A DNA stretch of 64,000 bases from Variovorax fucosicus (GTDB taxonomy: Bacteria; Pseudomonadota; Gammaproteobacteria; Burkholderiales; Burkholderiaceae_C). The notes under the pieces were generated by a model. The model was not told the DNA's origin. It saw only the letters and a program-made list of their open reading frames with translations, and ran no database searches. The translations under genes were made by a program, and so were the position numbers. The DNA lies in NCBI RefSeq assembly GCF_030316825.1, contig NZ_JASZYU010000002.1, forward strand, positions 248,001 through 312,000. The letters run 5' to 3'. Positions within the stretch are counted from its first letter, which is position 1. Each line of letters opens with the position of its first letter. Of this stretch, positions 50,761 through 59,563 are shown piece by piece.

Positions 50761-52374
50761 ATGAAGTTCGACTACGCCAATCCCTACCCTTCGACCCGCA
50801 TCCCGGTGTTCGCGCGCAACGTGGTGTCGACCTCGCACCCGCTCGCGGCGCAGGCCGGCCTGCGCATCCTGCAGCAAGGGGGCAACGCGGTCGACGCGGC
50901 CATTGCCGCAGCCGCGGTCATGACGCTGGTCGAGCCGGTGAGCAACGGCCTCGGCAGCGATGCCTTTGCGATCCTGTGGGACGGCCAGCAACTGCACGGC
51001 CTCAATGCCTCGGGCCCGGCGCCGAAGGCCTGGACGCCCGACTACTTCCTGCGCAAGTACGGCGCCGACACCACCACGCCGCCACAGCGCGGCATCGATT
51101 CGGTGACGGTGCCCGGCGCGGTGCGCGGCTGGGTCGCGCTGAGCGAGCGCTTCGGCAAGCTGCCCTTCGCCGATCTCCTGGCGCCGGCGATCGACACGGC
51201 CGAGCGCGGCTACCTGATGCCGCCGGTCGTGCAGGGCAAATGGGCCGCTGCCACGCCGCTGCTGCGGTCGCAGCCGGGCTTTGCGCAGGCCTTCCTGCCC
51301 TGGGGCCGCGCACCGGAGATCGGCGAGTTGTTCCGCTTTGCGGCGGCGGGGCGCGCGCTCAAGGCCATCGCCCGCACCAAGGGAGAGGCCTTCTACAACG
51401 GCGAGATCGCCGAAGCCCTTGCGAAGTTTTCGGCAGCGCAGGGCGGTGCTCTCACAGTCGCCGATCTCGCGGCCTACCAGCCCGAGTGGGTCACACCGAT
51501 CTCGCGCGACTACCGCGGCCACACGCTGCACGAGATTCCGCCGAACGGGCAGGGCATCGCGGCGCTGATCGCGTTGGGCATCCTCGAGAAGTTCGACATC
51601 GCCTCGCTGCCGGTCGACTCGGTGGCTTCGCAGCATCTGCAGATCGAAGCCATGAAGCTGGCCTTCGCCGACGTCTACCGCTACGTGTCGGAGCCATCGT
51701 CGATGACGGTGACCCCCGCGCAAATGCTCGATGACGCGTACCTTGCTTCGCGTGCCAAACTGATCGACGTGAAAAAGGCACAGGACTTCAAGGCCGGCAA
51801 CCCGGTCAAAGGCGGCACCATCTACCTCACGGCAGCGGACGAGAGCGGCATGATGGTGAGCTTCATCCAGAGCAACTACATGGGCTTCGGCTCGGGCTGC
51901 GTGGAGCCGGAATTCGGCATCAGCCTGCAGAACCGCGGCCACGGCTTCAGCCTGAAGGCCGACAGCCCGAACGTGGTGGCGCCGGGCAAGCGCCCGTTCC
52001 ACACCATCATCCCGGCCTTCCTCACCAAGGACGGCCAGCCGGTGATGAGCTTCGGCGTGATGGGCGGCAACATGCAGCCACAGGGCCACATGCAGACGCT
52101 GGTGCGCATGCTCGACTACAAGCAGAACCTGCAGGCCGCCTGCGATGCGCCCCGCTGGCGCTTCAATGCGGGGCTCGAGATCAACGTCGAAGCGGCCATG
52201 AAGGCCGAAACGATCCAGGGCCTGGGGGCGCTCGGCCACCACATGGATGTCATCAACGACTCCTACCAGGACTTCGGCGCCGGCCAGTTCATCTGGCGCG
52301 CGGGCGACCCGGCCGTCGAGGGCTACGTCGCCGCCAGCGATCCCCGCCGCGACGGCCTTGCAGCGGGGTATTGA
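50761..52374 (+). CDS. Gamma-glutamyltransferase family protein
   Basis: 537 residues in the GGT N-terminal-nucleophile hydrolase family. NAVDAAIAAAAVMTLVEPVSNGLGSDAFA and PPNGQGIAAL are present. The nucleophile is most likely T353 (KGGTIYLTAAD), where autocleavage would split the chain. No signal peptide is evident, unlike periplasmic GGT. The start could be the ATG at 50740 (overlapping the receptor stop) or 50761; the latter fits the family N-terminus (MKFDYANPYPSTR). Substrate unproven. Confidence 0.88.
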   Translation: MKFDYANPYPSTRIPVFARNVVSTSHPLAAQAGLRILQQGGNAVDAAIAAAAVMTLVEPVSNGLGSDAFAILWDGQQLHGLNASGPAPKAWTPDYFLRKYGADTTTPPQRGIDSVTVPGAVRGWVALSERFGKLPFADLLAPAIDTAERGYLMPPVVQGKWAAATPLLRSQPGFAQAFLPWGRAPEIGELFRFAAAGRALKAIARTKGEAFYNGEIAEALAKFSAAQGGALTVADLAAYQPEWVTPISRDYRGHTLHEIPPNGQGIAALIALGILEKFDIASLPVDSVASQHLQIEAMKLAFADVYRYVSEPSSMTVTPAQMLDDAYLASRAKLIDVKKAQDFKAGNPVKGGTIYLTAADESGMMVSFIQSNYMGFGSGCVEPEFGISLQNRGHGFSLKADSPNVVAPGKRPFHTIIPAFLTKDGQPVMSFGVMGGNMQPQGHMQTLVRMLDYKQNLQAACDAPRWRFNAGLEINVEAAMKAETIQGLGALGHHMDVINDSYQDFGAGQFIWRAGDPAVEGYVAASDPRRDGLAAGY

Positions 52375-52378
52375 GCCC

Positions 52379-52473
52379 ACCCCCAGTCTTCGCGCACTTC
52401 GTGTCGCTTCGCCAACCCCCTTCGAGGGGGCGACACCAGCGGCCCGGCATAGCCGGTTCCGCGGTGTCTCCCG
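52379..52473 (+). repeat. Dispersed intergenic palindromic repeat, copy 2
   Basis: Begins five bases after the GGT stop and closely matches 29153-29244. Its hairpins are ACCCCCTTCGAGGGGGC and CCGGC-AT-AGCCGG. It runs into the N-terminal region of the next reading frame, which helps rule out the more upstream start of that gene. Confidence 0.75.
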
Positions 52474-53384
52474 AACAATCCTCCTCCAAAAGCATCGTGT
52501 CGGGCCTCGTGCTCGCCACGGTGGGGGCGATCGCGTTCAGCGGCAAGGCGATCATCGTCAAGCTCGCCTATCGGCATGGCGTCGACGCGGTCACGCTCAT
52601 CATGTTGCGCATGCTGTTCGCGCTGCCGCTGTTCGCGGTCATGGCCTGGTGGGCCGGCCGTGGCAAGCCACGCTTGACCCTGCGCGACTGGCTCGGCGTG
52701 ATCGGGCTCGGCTTTTCGGGCTACTACCTGGCGAGCTTCCTGGACTTCGCCGGGCTGGCCTACATCAGCGCCGGCTTCGAGCGGCTCATCCTGTACCTCA
52801 ACCCCACCCTGGTGCTGCTGTTCGGCTGGCTGCTGTACCGGCGCCGCGCTTCGCGACCGCAGGTGATCGGCATGGTCGTCAGCTACACCGGCGTGGCGCT
52901 GGTGTTCGGGCACGAGATCTGGAGCGGCGGCGGTGGCGTCGGCGGCGGGCTGGCCGCCTGGGGCGCCTTCCTCTGCTTCCTGAGCGCCGTGAGCTACGCG
53001 GGCTACCTTGTCTACAGTGGCGAGTTCGTCAAGCGGCTCGGCTCGCTGCGCCTTGTCGGCCTTGCCACCAGCGTGGCCTGCCTGCTGTGCATCGCGCAGT
53101 TCGCGCTGCTGCGGCCGATGAGCGCCGCGCTGACCGTGGCACCCGAGGTGATCTGGCTGTCGGTGCTCAACGCCACGCTGTGCACCGCGGTGCCGGTACT
53201 CATGGTCATGATGGCGATCGAGCGCATCGGTGCCGCGGTGGCCGCGCAAACCGGTATGGTCGGGCCGTTGTCGACCATCCTGATGGGTGTGGTCATCCTC
53301 GGCGAGCCCTTCACGGTGTGGATCGCAGCGGGTACGGTGCTGGTCATCGCAGGCATCTTTGTATTTACACGAACAGGGCGCTAA
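52464..53384 (+). CDS. EamA/DMT-family membrane transporter
   Basis: About 306 residues with ten predicted helices in two EamA repeats (GAIAFSGKAIIVKLAYRHGVDAVTLIMLRML; the C-terminal repeat ends GVVILGEPFTVW). Probably a drug/metabolite exporter; substrate unknown. The start is uncertain. A TTG at 52371 would make the repeat element part of the protein, so the GTG at 52464 is preferred. No strong ribosome-binding site is seen. Confidence 0.82.
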   Translation: MSPEQSSSKSIVSGLVLATVGAIAFSGKAIIVKLAYRHGVDAVTLIMLRMLFALPLFAVMAWWAGRGKPRLTLRDWLGVIGLGFSGYYLASFLDFAGLAYISAGFERLILYLNPTLVLLFGWLLYRRRASRPQVIGMVVSYTGVALVFGHEIWSGGGGVGGGLAAWGAFLCFLSAVSYAGYLVYSGEFVKRLGSLRLVGLATSVACLLCIAQFALLRPMSAALTVAPEVIWLSVLNATLCTAVPVLMVMMAIERIGAAVAAQTGMVGPLSTILMGVVILGEPFTVWIAAGTVLVIAGIFVFTRTGR

Positions 53385-53402
53385 CCGCCCCCGGAGAACA
53401 AC

Positions 53403-54206
53403 ATGGACTTGGGTATCGCAGGCAAGACGGCATTGGTGTGCGGCGCGAGCAAGGGCCTCGGCCTCGGCTGCGCGGAGGCGCTGGTGCGCGAAGGCGTGAA
53501 CGTGGTGATCGTCGCGCGCGGCGAAGAGGCACTGCAGGCGGCGGCCGCTCGATTGACGGCTGCGCGCGCAGGCAGCACCGGCGCTGTAGCCCCTTTCGTC
53601 AAATACGCGGCGGCCGACATCACCACGCCCGAAGGCCGCGCGGCCGCCTTCGCGGTGCATGCCGACTACGACATCGTGGTCACCAACGCCGGCGGCCCGC
53701 CGCCCGGCGACTTTCGCGACTGGGATCGCGAAGCGTGGATCAAGGCGGTCGACGCCAACATGCTGACGCCTATCGAACTCATCAAGGCCACGGTCGACGG
53801 CATGGCCGCGCGCGGCTACGGCCGCATCGTGAATATCACGTCGAGCTCGGTGAAGTCGCCGATCGACATCCTCGGCCTTTCCAACGGCGCGCGCAGCGGT
53901 CTCACCGGCTTCGTGGCCGGTGTCGCGCGCACGTCGATCGCGGCGAAGGGCGTGACCATCAACAACCTGTTGCCAGGGGCGTTCGACACCGACCGGTTGA
54001 AGGGCACGTTCGCGAGCTCGGCCAAGAAGACCGGCCAGGACATCGAGACGCTGCGAGCCGCACGTCAGAAGGGCATTCCCGCCGGCCGCTTCGGCAACCC
54101 CGAAGAGTTCGGTGCGGTCTGCGCCTTTCTCTGCAGCATGCAGGCCGGCTACATCACGGGCCAGAACGTGCTGACCGACGGCGGCGCCTACCCCGGCACC
54201 TACTGA
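53403..54206 (+). CDS. SDR-family protein lacking the canonical YxxxK active site
   Basis: A 267-residue SDR fold with cofactor motif GASKGLGLG (residues about 14-22) and the structural NAGG. After NITSSSVKSP the expected YxxxK is replaced by a SNGAR segment, so both catalytic Tyr and Lys are missing. It belongs to a divergent reductase-like subgroup. It may use another mechanism or act in binding. Starts 18 bases after the transporter gene. Confidence 0.85.
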   Translation: MDLGIAGKTALVCGASKGLGLGCAEALVREGVNVVIVARGEEALQAAAARLTAARAGSTGAVAPFVKYAAADITTPEGRAAAFAVHADYDIVVTNAGGPPPGDFRDWDREAWIKAVDANMLTPIELIKATVDGMAARGYGRIVNITSSSVKSPIDILGLSNGARSGLTGFVAGVARTSIAAKGVTINNLLPGAFDTDRLKGTFASSAKKTGQDIETLRAARQKGIPAGRFGNPEEFGAVCAFLCSMQAGYITGQNVLTDGGAYPGTY

Positions 54207-54240
54207 CCGCAGCGCGCCGCGCCACGCCGTGGCGCCGGCA

Positions 54241-55149
54241 TCAGCGCCGTGACGACACCAGGATTCCGCCCACGATCAGCGCGAACGCCGCGCCGTGGTA
54301 CCAATGCGGCAGTTCACCCAGAAACGCCGCCGACAGCAGCGCCGCGAACAGCGGCGTCAGGTTGATGAAGAAGGCCGCGGCGTTGGGCCCGGCACGCTGG
54401 ACGCCAGCGCCCCAGCAGCGATAGGCCAGCACGGCCGGGCCAATGACGATGAAGACCAGTGCCGCGGCCAGTGGCCAGCTCCAATGGATCACCGCTGCGC
54501 CCACGCCCCATTCGCCGGCCGCGAACAGGCCCGACCAGGCCAGTCCGAACACCATCTGCGCCATCAGGAACGCGGCCCAGTCCTGCCGCACGCCGGCCGG
54601 CTCGGCGGTGCGCGACAGCATCCAGCTGTAGAAGGCCCAGGCGATGGTGGCCAGGATCATGTAGACATCGCCCGGCACCAGCCGCAGCGCGAGCAGCTGG
54701 CTCCACTGGCCGCGCGACAACACGAGCAGCACGCCGGCCATCGACAGCAGCGCGCCCACCACCTCGCGCCGCGACACGCGCTGGCCGAAGAACAGCAGGC
54801 CGGTGGCAAGCATCCAGAACGGCATGCTGGAGCCGACCAGCGTCACGTTGATCGGTGTCGAGGTCTGCAGCGCGAGGTACTGGAACGCGTTGTAGCAGCC
54901 AATGCCGAGCAGACCCAGCACCGCATAGCGCCGCCAGTGCGGCCACAACGGGCTGCCGCGCCGCAGCACGGCCGCGGCGAACGGCAGCAGCACCAGGAAG
55001 GCCAGCAGCCAGCGGATGAAGTTGAGCGTCAGCGGCGACACCAGTTCGCGCACCAGCCGCCCAACCACGGCATTGCCGGCCCACAGCAGCGGGGGCACGG
55101 TCAGCAACAGGGCGGTGGCGGCGGTCAGGTGTTGTCGTGGTTGTCTCAT
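54241..55149 (-). CDS. EamA/DMT-family membrane transporter
   Basis: 302 residues from the ATG at 55149 (MRQPRQHLTAATALLL), with ten helices and two EamA repeats (PLLWAGNAVVGRLVRELVSPLTLNFIRW; LTPLFAALLSAAFLGELPHWYHG). Probable metabolite exporter. A much longer frame upstream is antisense to the quinone reductase and is rejected. Converges with the SDR gene. Confidence 0.9.
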   Translation of the reverse strand: MRQPRQHLTAATALLLTVPPLLWAGNAVVGRLVRELVSPLTLNFIRWLLAFLVLLPFAAAVLRRGSPLWPHWRRYAVLGLLGIGCYNAFQYLALQTSTPINVTLVGSSMPFWMLATGLLFFGQRVSRREVVGALLSMAGVLLVLSRGQWSQLLALRLVPGDVYMILATIAWAFYSWMLSRTAEPAGVRQDWAAFLMAQMVFGLAWSGLFAAGEWGVGAAVIHWSWPLAAALVFIVIGPAVLAYRCWGAGVQRAGPNAAAFFINLTPLFAALLSAAFLGELPHWYHGAAFALIVGGILVSSRR

Positions 55150-55233
55150 CGTGCTGGACTGTAACGACGCCGATCTGCGAATCGTGGCACGATCCACACC
55201 CCGCCGAGACACATGCTGCAAGGATCCAAGTAA

Positions 55234-56220
55234 ATGATGAGCAAAGCCGTTCGCATCGACCGCTATGGCGGCCCCGAGGAACTGAAGATCGTCGAGGTCG
55301 AAGTCGGCGAGCCCGGCCCGGGCGAGATCCGCATCCGCCACAAGGCGGTGGGGCTCAATTTCATCGACACCTACCAGCGCAGCGGCCTCTATCCGCTCGC
55401 GCTGCCGCTGCAGCTGGGCATGGAAGCGGCCGGTGTGGTCGAGGCCGTGGGCGAAGGCGTCACGCACCTGAAGGTTGGTGACCGTGCGGCCTACGCGAGC
55501 CAGCCGCCCGGCGCTTATTGCGAGTTGCGCGTGATGCCCGCCAAGTGCGTCTGCAAGCTGCCCGATGCGATCTCGTTCGAGACCGGCGCGGCCATGATGC
55601 TGAAGGGCCTGACCGCGCAGTACCTGCTGCGCAAGACACTGCCGGTCGAGGGGTTGCAGCCCGGTGACTTCATCGTGTTCCATGCGGCCGCCGGCGGCGT
55701 GGGCCTGATCGCCTGCCAGTGGGCCAAAGCGCTCGGACTGCAACTCATCGGCACCGCCGGCTCGGAGGCCAAGTGCAAGCTTGCGCTGGCCCATGGCGCG
55801 GCCCATGCCATCAACTACAGCACCGAGAATTTCGCGGCGCGCGTGAAAGAGATCACCGGTGGCAAGGGCGTGAAGGTGGTGTACGACTCGGTCGGCAAGG
55901 ACACCTTCGAAGGCTCGATCGATTGCCTGCGCCCGTTCGGCCTGCTCGCAGTGTTCGGCAACGGCTCGGGGCCGGTGCCGCCGATCAACATGGGAACGCT
56001 CGCGTCCAAGGGTTCTCTTTATGTGACAAGGCCGACCCTTTTCACGCACATCACCACGCGCGAGGCGACGCAGGCGATGGCGGACGACCTGTTCTCCGTG
56101 GTGCTGAGCGGTGCCGTGAAGATCCCGATCGACCAGCGCTATCCGCTGGTCGACACCCAGCAGGCGCACCGTGATCTGGAGGCGCGCAAGACGACCGGTT
56201 GCACCGTCCTGACCCTCTGA
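55234..56220 (+). CDS. NADPH:quinone reductase, zinc-independent MDR family (Qor-like)
   Basis: A 328-residue protein. N-terminal GroES-like fold (GEIRIRHKAVGLNFIDTYQRSGLY) and Rossmann domain with AAAGGVGLIACQWAKALG. No zinc ligands are seen, matching quinone oxidoreductase QOR. Start ATG-ATG at 55234/55237. Divergent from the EamA gene. It probably reduces quinones with NADPH. Confidence 0.93.
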   Translation: MMSKAVRIDRYGGPEELKIVEVEVGEPGPGEIRIRHKAVGLNFIDTYQRSGLYPLALPLQLGMEAAGVVEAVGEGVTHLKVGDRAAYASQPPGAYCELRVMPAKCVCKLPDAISFETGAAMMLKGLTAQYLLRKTLPVEGLQPGDFIVFHAAAGGVGLIACQWAKALGLQLIGTAGSEAKCKLALAHGAAHAINYSTENFAARVKEITGGKGVKVVYDSVGKDTFEGSIDCLRPFGLLAVFGNGSGPVPPINMGTLASKGSLYVTRPTLFTHITTREATQAMADDLFSVVLSGAVKIPIDQRYPLVDTQQAHRDLEARKTTGCTVLTL

Positions 56221-56315
56221 GGCACGCGCGCAGGCGCTTTCCTACCCGCTGCGGCGCAGCGGGCCTGCGCAGTGCGAGGGAAGGCCGGCCTAACCTTTGA
56301 TCCAAAGGTGGCCCC

Positions 56316-56708
56316 ATGTTTGCAGTCAGAGCATTTATCGTCGAAGACAACCCCACGATTCTCGAGAACCTGGTGGGCACCCTGCGTGAAGTGGCCCACA
56401 TCGAGCCGGTCGGCATGGCTGATTCGGAAGCCGACGGTGTGGAGTGGCTGGCCACCCACACCGGCCAATGGGATCTGGCGATCGTCGACCTGTTCCTCAA
56501 GCACGGCAATGGCCTGCGCATCCTCGAAGCCTGCCGTGACCGCAATCCCGCGCAGAAGATGGTGATCCTGAGCAACCACGCGACGCCCGACATGCGCACC
56601 CGATGCGCGCAGCTCGGAGCCGACGCGGTGTTCGACAAGGCCACCGAAATCGATGATCTGATCGACTTCTGCCTGCGGCGCCGGCAGGATTCGCTGAACA
56701 CGCATTGA
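56316..56708 (+). CDS. Stand-alone receiver-domain response regulator
   Basis: A 130-residue protein consisting only of a CheY-like receiver: N-terminal acidic VEDN, acceptor Asp in AIVDLFLKHGNG (about residue 50), Ser in ILSNHA and Lys in FDKATE. There is no output domain, so it may act in a phosphorelay or by protein contact. No kinase gene is adjacent. A small hairpin overlaps its ribosome-binding site. Confidence 0.9.
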   Translation: MFAVRAFIVEDNPTILENLVGTLREVAHIEPVGMADSEADGVEWLATHTGQWDLAIVDLFLKHGNGLRILEACRDRNPAQKMVILSNHATPDMRTRCAQLGADAVFDKATEIDDLIDFCLRRRQDSLNTH

Positions 56709-56723
56709 TGCGGCAGATTTATA

Positions 56724-56736
56724 TATCTATCAGATA
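56724..56736. promoter_or_regulatory. LysR-type T-N11-A dyad, copy 2
   Basis: TATCT-ATC-AGATA identical to 49665-49677, again followed by AATCCATTTC and TTTGAATG, 44 bases before the sodium-symporter ATG. This suggests the LysR regulator encoded at 48748-49650 may also control this gene. Confidence 0.55.
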
Positions 56737-56779
56737 AATCCATTTCACTTTTGAATGGCCGGGGCGTCCAATTCGCCCC

Positions 56780-57793
56780 ATGGCACGTTCACGCTACCTC
56801 CCCGACAACTTCACGCTCGCGCTGGTCGCGACCGTCACGCTCGCCAGCCTGCTGCCGGCCAGTGGCAGTACCGCCCATTTCTTCGAAGGGCTGACCACGG
56901 TCGCGATCGGCCTGCTGTTCTTCCTGCATGGCGCCAAGCTGTCGCGCGAGGCGATCCTCGCCGGCATCACGCACTGGCGGCTGCATCTGCTGGTGTTCGG
57001 CTGCACTTTCGCGCTGTTCCCGCTGCTCGGCTTTGCGCTCAAGCCGGTGCTGTCGCCGCTGGTCACGCCGCAGCTCTACACCGGAGTGCTGTTTCTCTGC
57101 GTGCTACCGGCCACGGTGCAGTCGGCCATTGCGTTCACATCCATGGCGCGCGGCAACATCCCGGCCGCGGTCTGCAGTGCGTCGGCCTCGACCCTGCTGG
57201 GCGTGTTCGTCACGCCGATCCTGGTGAATCTGCTGGTGGTGCCGCACGGCGGCGGCGCTGCTGGTGGCGCGGTCGACGCGATCGGGCGCATCCTGCTGCA
57301 GCTGATGCTGCCGTTCGTGGCCGGCCATCTGCTGAGGCCCTGGATCGGCGGCTGGATCAAGCAGCGTGCCGGCGTGCTGAGGTTCGTTGACCAGGGCTCG
57401 ATCCTGCTGGTGGTCTACACCGCGTTCAGCGCGGCCGTGATCGAGGGGCTCTGGAAGCAGGTGCCGCTCTCGGCGCTGCTCGGCCTGGTGCTGGTGTGCG
57501 GCGTGTTGCTGGCGCTGGCGCTGGTCAGCACCACCTGGATCGCGCGCAAACTCGGATTCAGCAAGGAGGACGAGATCACGATCGTGTTCTGCGGCTCCAA
57601 GAAGAGCCTGGCCAGCGGCATTCCCATGGCCAAGGTGTTGTTCGCCTCGCACGCGGTCGGTGCCATCGTGCTGCCGCTGATGCTGTTTCACCAGATCCAG
57701 CTTATGGTGTGCGCCGTGCTGGCGCGGCGCTATGCGATGCGGGCCGAAGCAGCGCCGGCCGCCGCGGCGGAGCCGCTCGAGCGCGCCGGCTGA
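56780..57793 (+). CDS. Bile acid:sodium symporter family protein (SLC10A7/YfeH-like)
   Basis: A 337-residue membrane protein with about ten helices. FFLHGAKLSREAILAG, LPATVQSAIAFTSMARGNIPAAVCSAS and FCGSKKSLASGIPMA are hallmarks of the SLC10A7-like branch of the family. Substrates of the bacterial members are mostly unknown (organic acids are likely). Its promoter shares a LysR dyad with the LysR/Bug locus. Confidence 0.92.
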   Translation: MARSRYLPDNFTLALVATVTLASLLPASGSTAHFFEGLTTVAIGLLFFLHGAKLSREAILAGITHWRLHLLVFGCTFALFPLLGFALKPVLSPLVTPQLYTGVLFLCVLPATVQSAIAFTSMARGNIPAAVCSASASTLLGVFVTPILVNLLVVPHGGGAAGGAVDAIGRILLQLMLPFVAGHLLRPWIGGWIKQRAGVLRFVDQGSILLVVYTAFSAAVIEGLWKQVPLSALLGLVLVCGVLLALALVSTTWIARKLGFSKEDEITIVFCGSKKSLASGIPMAKVLFASHAVGAIVLPLMLFHQIQLMVCAVLARRYAMRAEAAPAAAAEPLERAG

Positions 57794-57817
57794 GGATCCG
57801 GGCTCAGCGGCTCAGGA

Positions 57818-59476
57818 CTATTCGAGCTCGCCCAGCCGCGATGCCCGCAGCCGACTCGGTGCCAGCACTCCAGCCGAATCCAGGATCGGGTAGGCGATCG
57901 AGCAGATGTGCGAGTTGATGCGCTTCAGGTCGCTGATCAGGTCGATGTGCAGCGAACTGGTTTCGATGCTGAGCGCAGTCTGTTCGGACAGCCGGTCCAG
58001 GTGGGTGCTCGCATAGGCGCGCTCGAGATTGCGAAAGCGCACTTTTTCTTCGAGCAGCTTCTGGGCATCGCGCACGTTGCCGTTCAGGAACACGCTCATG
58101 CCGAGGCGCAGGTTGGCTACCAGGCGCTCGTGCAGCTCGACGATCTCGCCCATGCCGGCTTCCGAGAAGTTGCGCTGCGGCTTGATCTTCTTGTCCTCGA
58201 TGTCGATGATCACGCGCTCGATGATGTCGCCGATCTGCTCCATGTTGATGGTGAAGCTGATGATGTCCGTCCAGCGCTGGCTCTCGTCCTCGCCCAGGGC
58301 TTCGCGCGAGATCTTGGTCATGTAGTACTTGATGGCCGAGTACAGCTCGTCGACCGTGTCGTCGAGCTTGCGCAGCTCCTGCGCGAGCGGCAGGTCGTTG
58401 TGGCGGATCACGTTGAGCATGCCGATCAGCATGGTCTCCACGATGTCGGCCTGGTGCAGGGCCTCGCGCGCGGCATTGGAAATGGCCAGGCTCGGCGTCG
58501 ACAGCGCGGAAGGATCCAGGTGCATCTGCCGCCGTGCCGCGGTCGACTCCACCGGCACCGGCAGAAAACGGGTCACCAGGGCCGCGATGCGGTGCGTGAG
58601 GCCGATGAAGCCGATGCTCACCACCACGTTGAACGCCAGGTGGTAGAGCACGACCAGCGAGGTCGCGTCGGATACGTAGGGCCGCATGTACTTCAGATAG
58701 AGGCCCACGAGCGGGGCAGCGATCGCGACTCCCAGCAGCTTGAACACCAGGTTGCCGACAGTCACCTGCCGCACCGGGATCGTCGACTTGGCGGTGGTCA
58801 GCACCGCCAGGATGCCGCTGCCGAGATTGGCGCCCAGCACCAGGCCGAGGGCCACGTCGAGCGGAACCACGTTCGAACTCGCCATCGCCGCCACCAGCAG
58901 GACCACCGCGAGGCTGGAATAGGCCAGCACGGCGAATGCGGCGCCGATGGTGATTTCGAGCAGCACGTCGCTGTTGAGCGAGGCCAGCAGCGCGCGCACT
59001 GCTGGCGATTCGAACAGCGGGCCGGTCGCTTCCACCACCAATTGCAGCGCCAGCAGCATCAGGCCCAGGCCGATCAGCACGCGCCCGATGCGCCCGGCCG
59101 CGCTGGCCGACCGGGTGATGAAGAGCACCACGCCGACGAAGATGAAGAGCGGCGACAACCAGGACAGGTCGGTCGAGAACAGCACCGACATCAGCGCCGT
59201 GCCCACGTCGGCGCCCCGCATCACGGCCAGCGCGGCCGGCAGCGTGACCAGGCCCTGGCCCACGAAGGACGACGTCATCAGCGAAGTGGCCGTGCTCGAC
59301 TGCACCAGCGCCGTGACCGCGATGCCGGACAGGGCCGATGTGAAGCGGTTGCGCATGCTGCGCGCAAGAAATTTGCGCAGGTTGGCGCCGAACACGCGCA
59401 AGACGCCGGTGCGAACCAGATGAGTACCCCAGACCAGGAGCGCGACTGCTGCCAGCAGGTTCAGCAGATGTTTCAT
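57818..59476 (-). CDS. Na/Pi cotransporter family protein with PhoU-like C-terminal domain
   Basis: 552 residues. The first ~310 residues hold two NptA-type repeats (TALVQSSTATSLM; VLGANLGSGILAVLTT). The C-terminal ~200 residues are helical and PhoU-like (IISFTINMEQIGDIIERV). Probably a sodium-phosphate transporter with a regulatory domain. The start MKHLLNLLAAVALLVWGTHLVRTGVLRV at 59476 fits the family; a longer upstream frame does not. Confidence 0.93.
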   Translation of the reverse strand: MKHLLNLLAAVALLVWGTHLVRTGVLRVFGANLRKFLARSMRNRFTSALSGIAVTALVQSSTATSLMTSSFVGQGLVTLPAALAVMRGADVGTALMSVLFSTDLSWLSPLFIFVGVVLFITRSASAAGRIGRVLIGLGLMLLALQLVVEATGPLFESPAVRALLASLNSDVLLEITIGAAFAVLAYSSLAVVLLVAAMASSNVVPLDVALGLVLGANLGSGILAVLTTAKSTIPVRQVTVGNLVFKLLGVAIAAPLVGLYLKYMRPYVSDATSLVVLYHLAFNVVVSIGFIGLTHRIAALVTRFLPVPVESTAARRQMHLDPSALSTPSLAISNAAREALHQADIVETMLIGMLNVIRHNDLPLAQELRKLDDTVDELYSAIKYYMTKISREALGEDESQRWTDIISFTINMEQIGDIIERVIIDIEDKKIKPQRNFSEAGMGEIVELHERLVANLRLGMSVFLNGNVRDAQKLLEEKVRFRNLERAYASTHLDRLSEQTALSIETSSLHIDLISDLKRINSHICSIAYPILDSAGVLAPSRLRASRLGELE

Positions 59477-59563
59477 GGGCGGCTTGCGGCTTTCTTTTCT
59501 TCGGTGCGAGCCCTGATTGTCGGCACTGCGGGTGCGGCATGGCGTCGGGTGCGGCGCCTGGGC

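Noticed and set aside
54219..54235. GCGCCAC/GTGGCGC hairpin between convergent SDR and EamA genes as a terminator
   Set aside because: No T-run follows the stem on either strand. It may only be chance in GC-rich DNA.
56245..56263. CCCGCTGC-GGC-GCAGCGGG hairpin after the quinone reductase as a terminator
   Set aside because: A perfect stem but no T-tract, so intrinsic termination is not supported.
56051..56743. Minus-strand frames opposite the stand-alone receiver gene
   Set aside because: The plus-strand receiver has complete CheY-type motifs; the minus frames have none.
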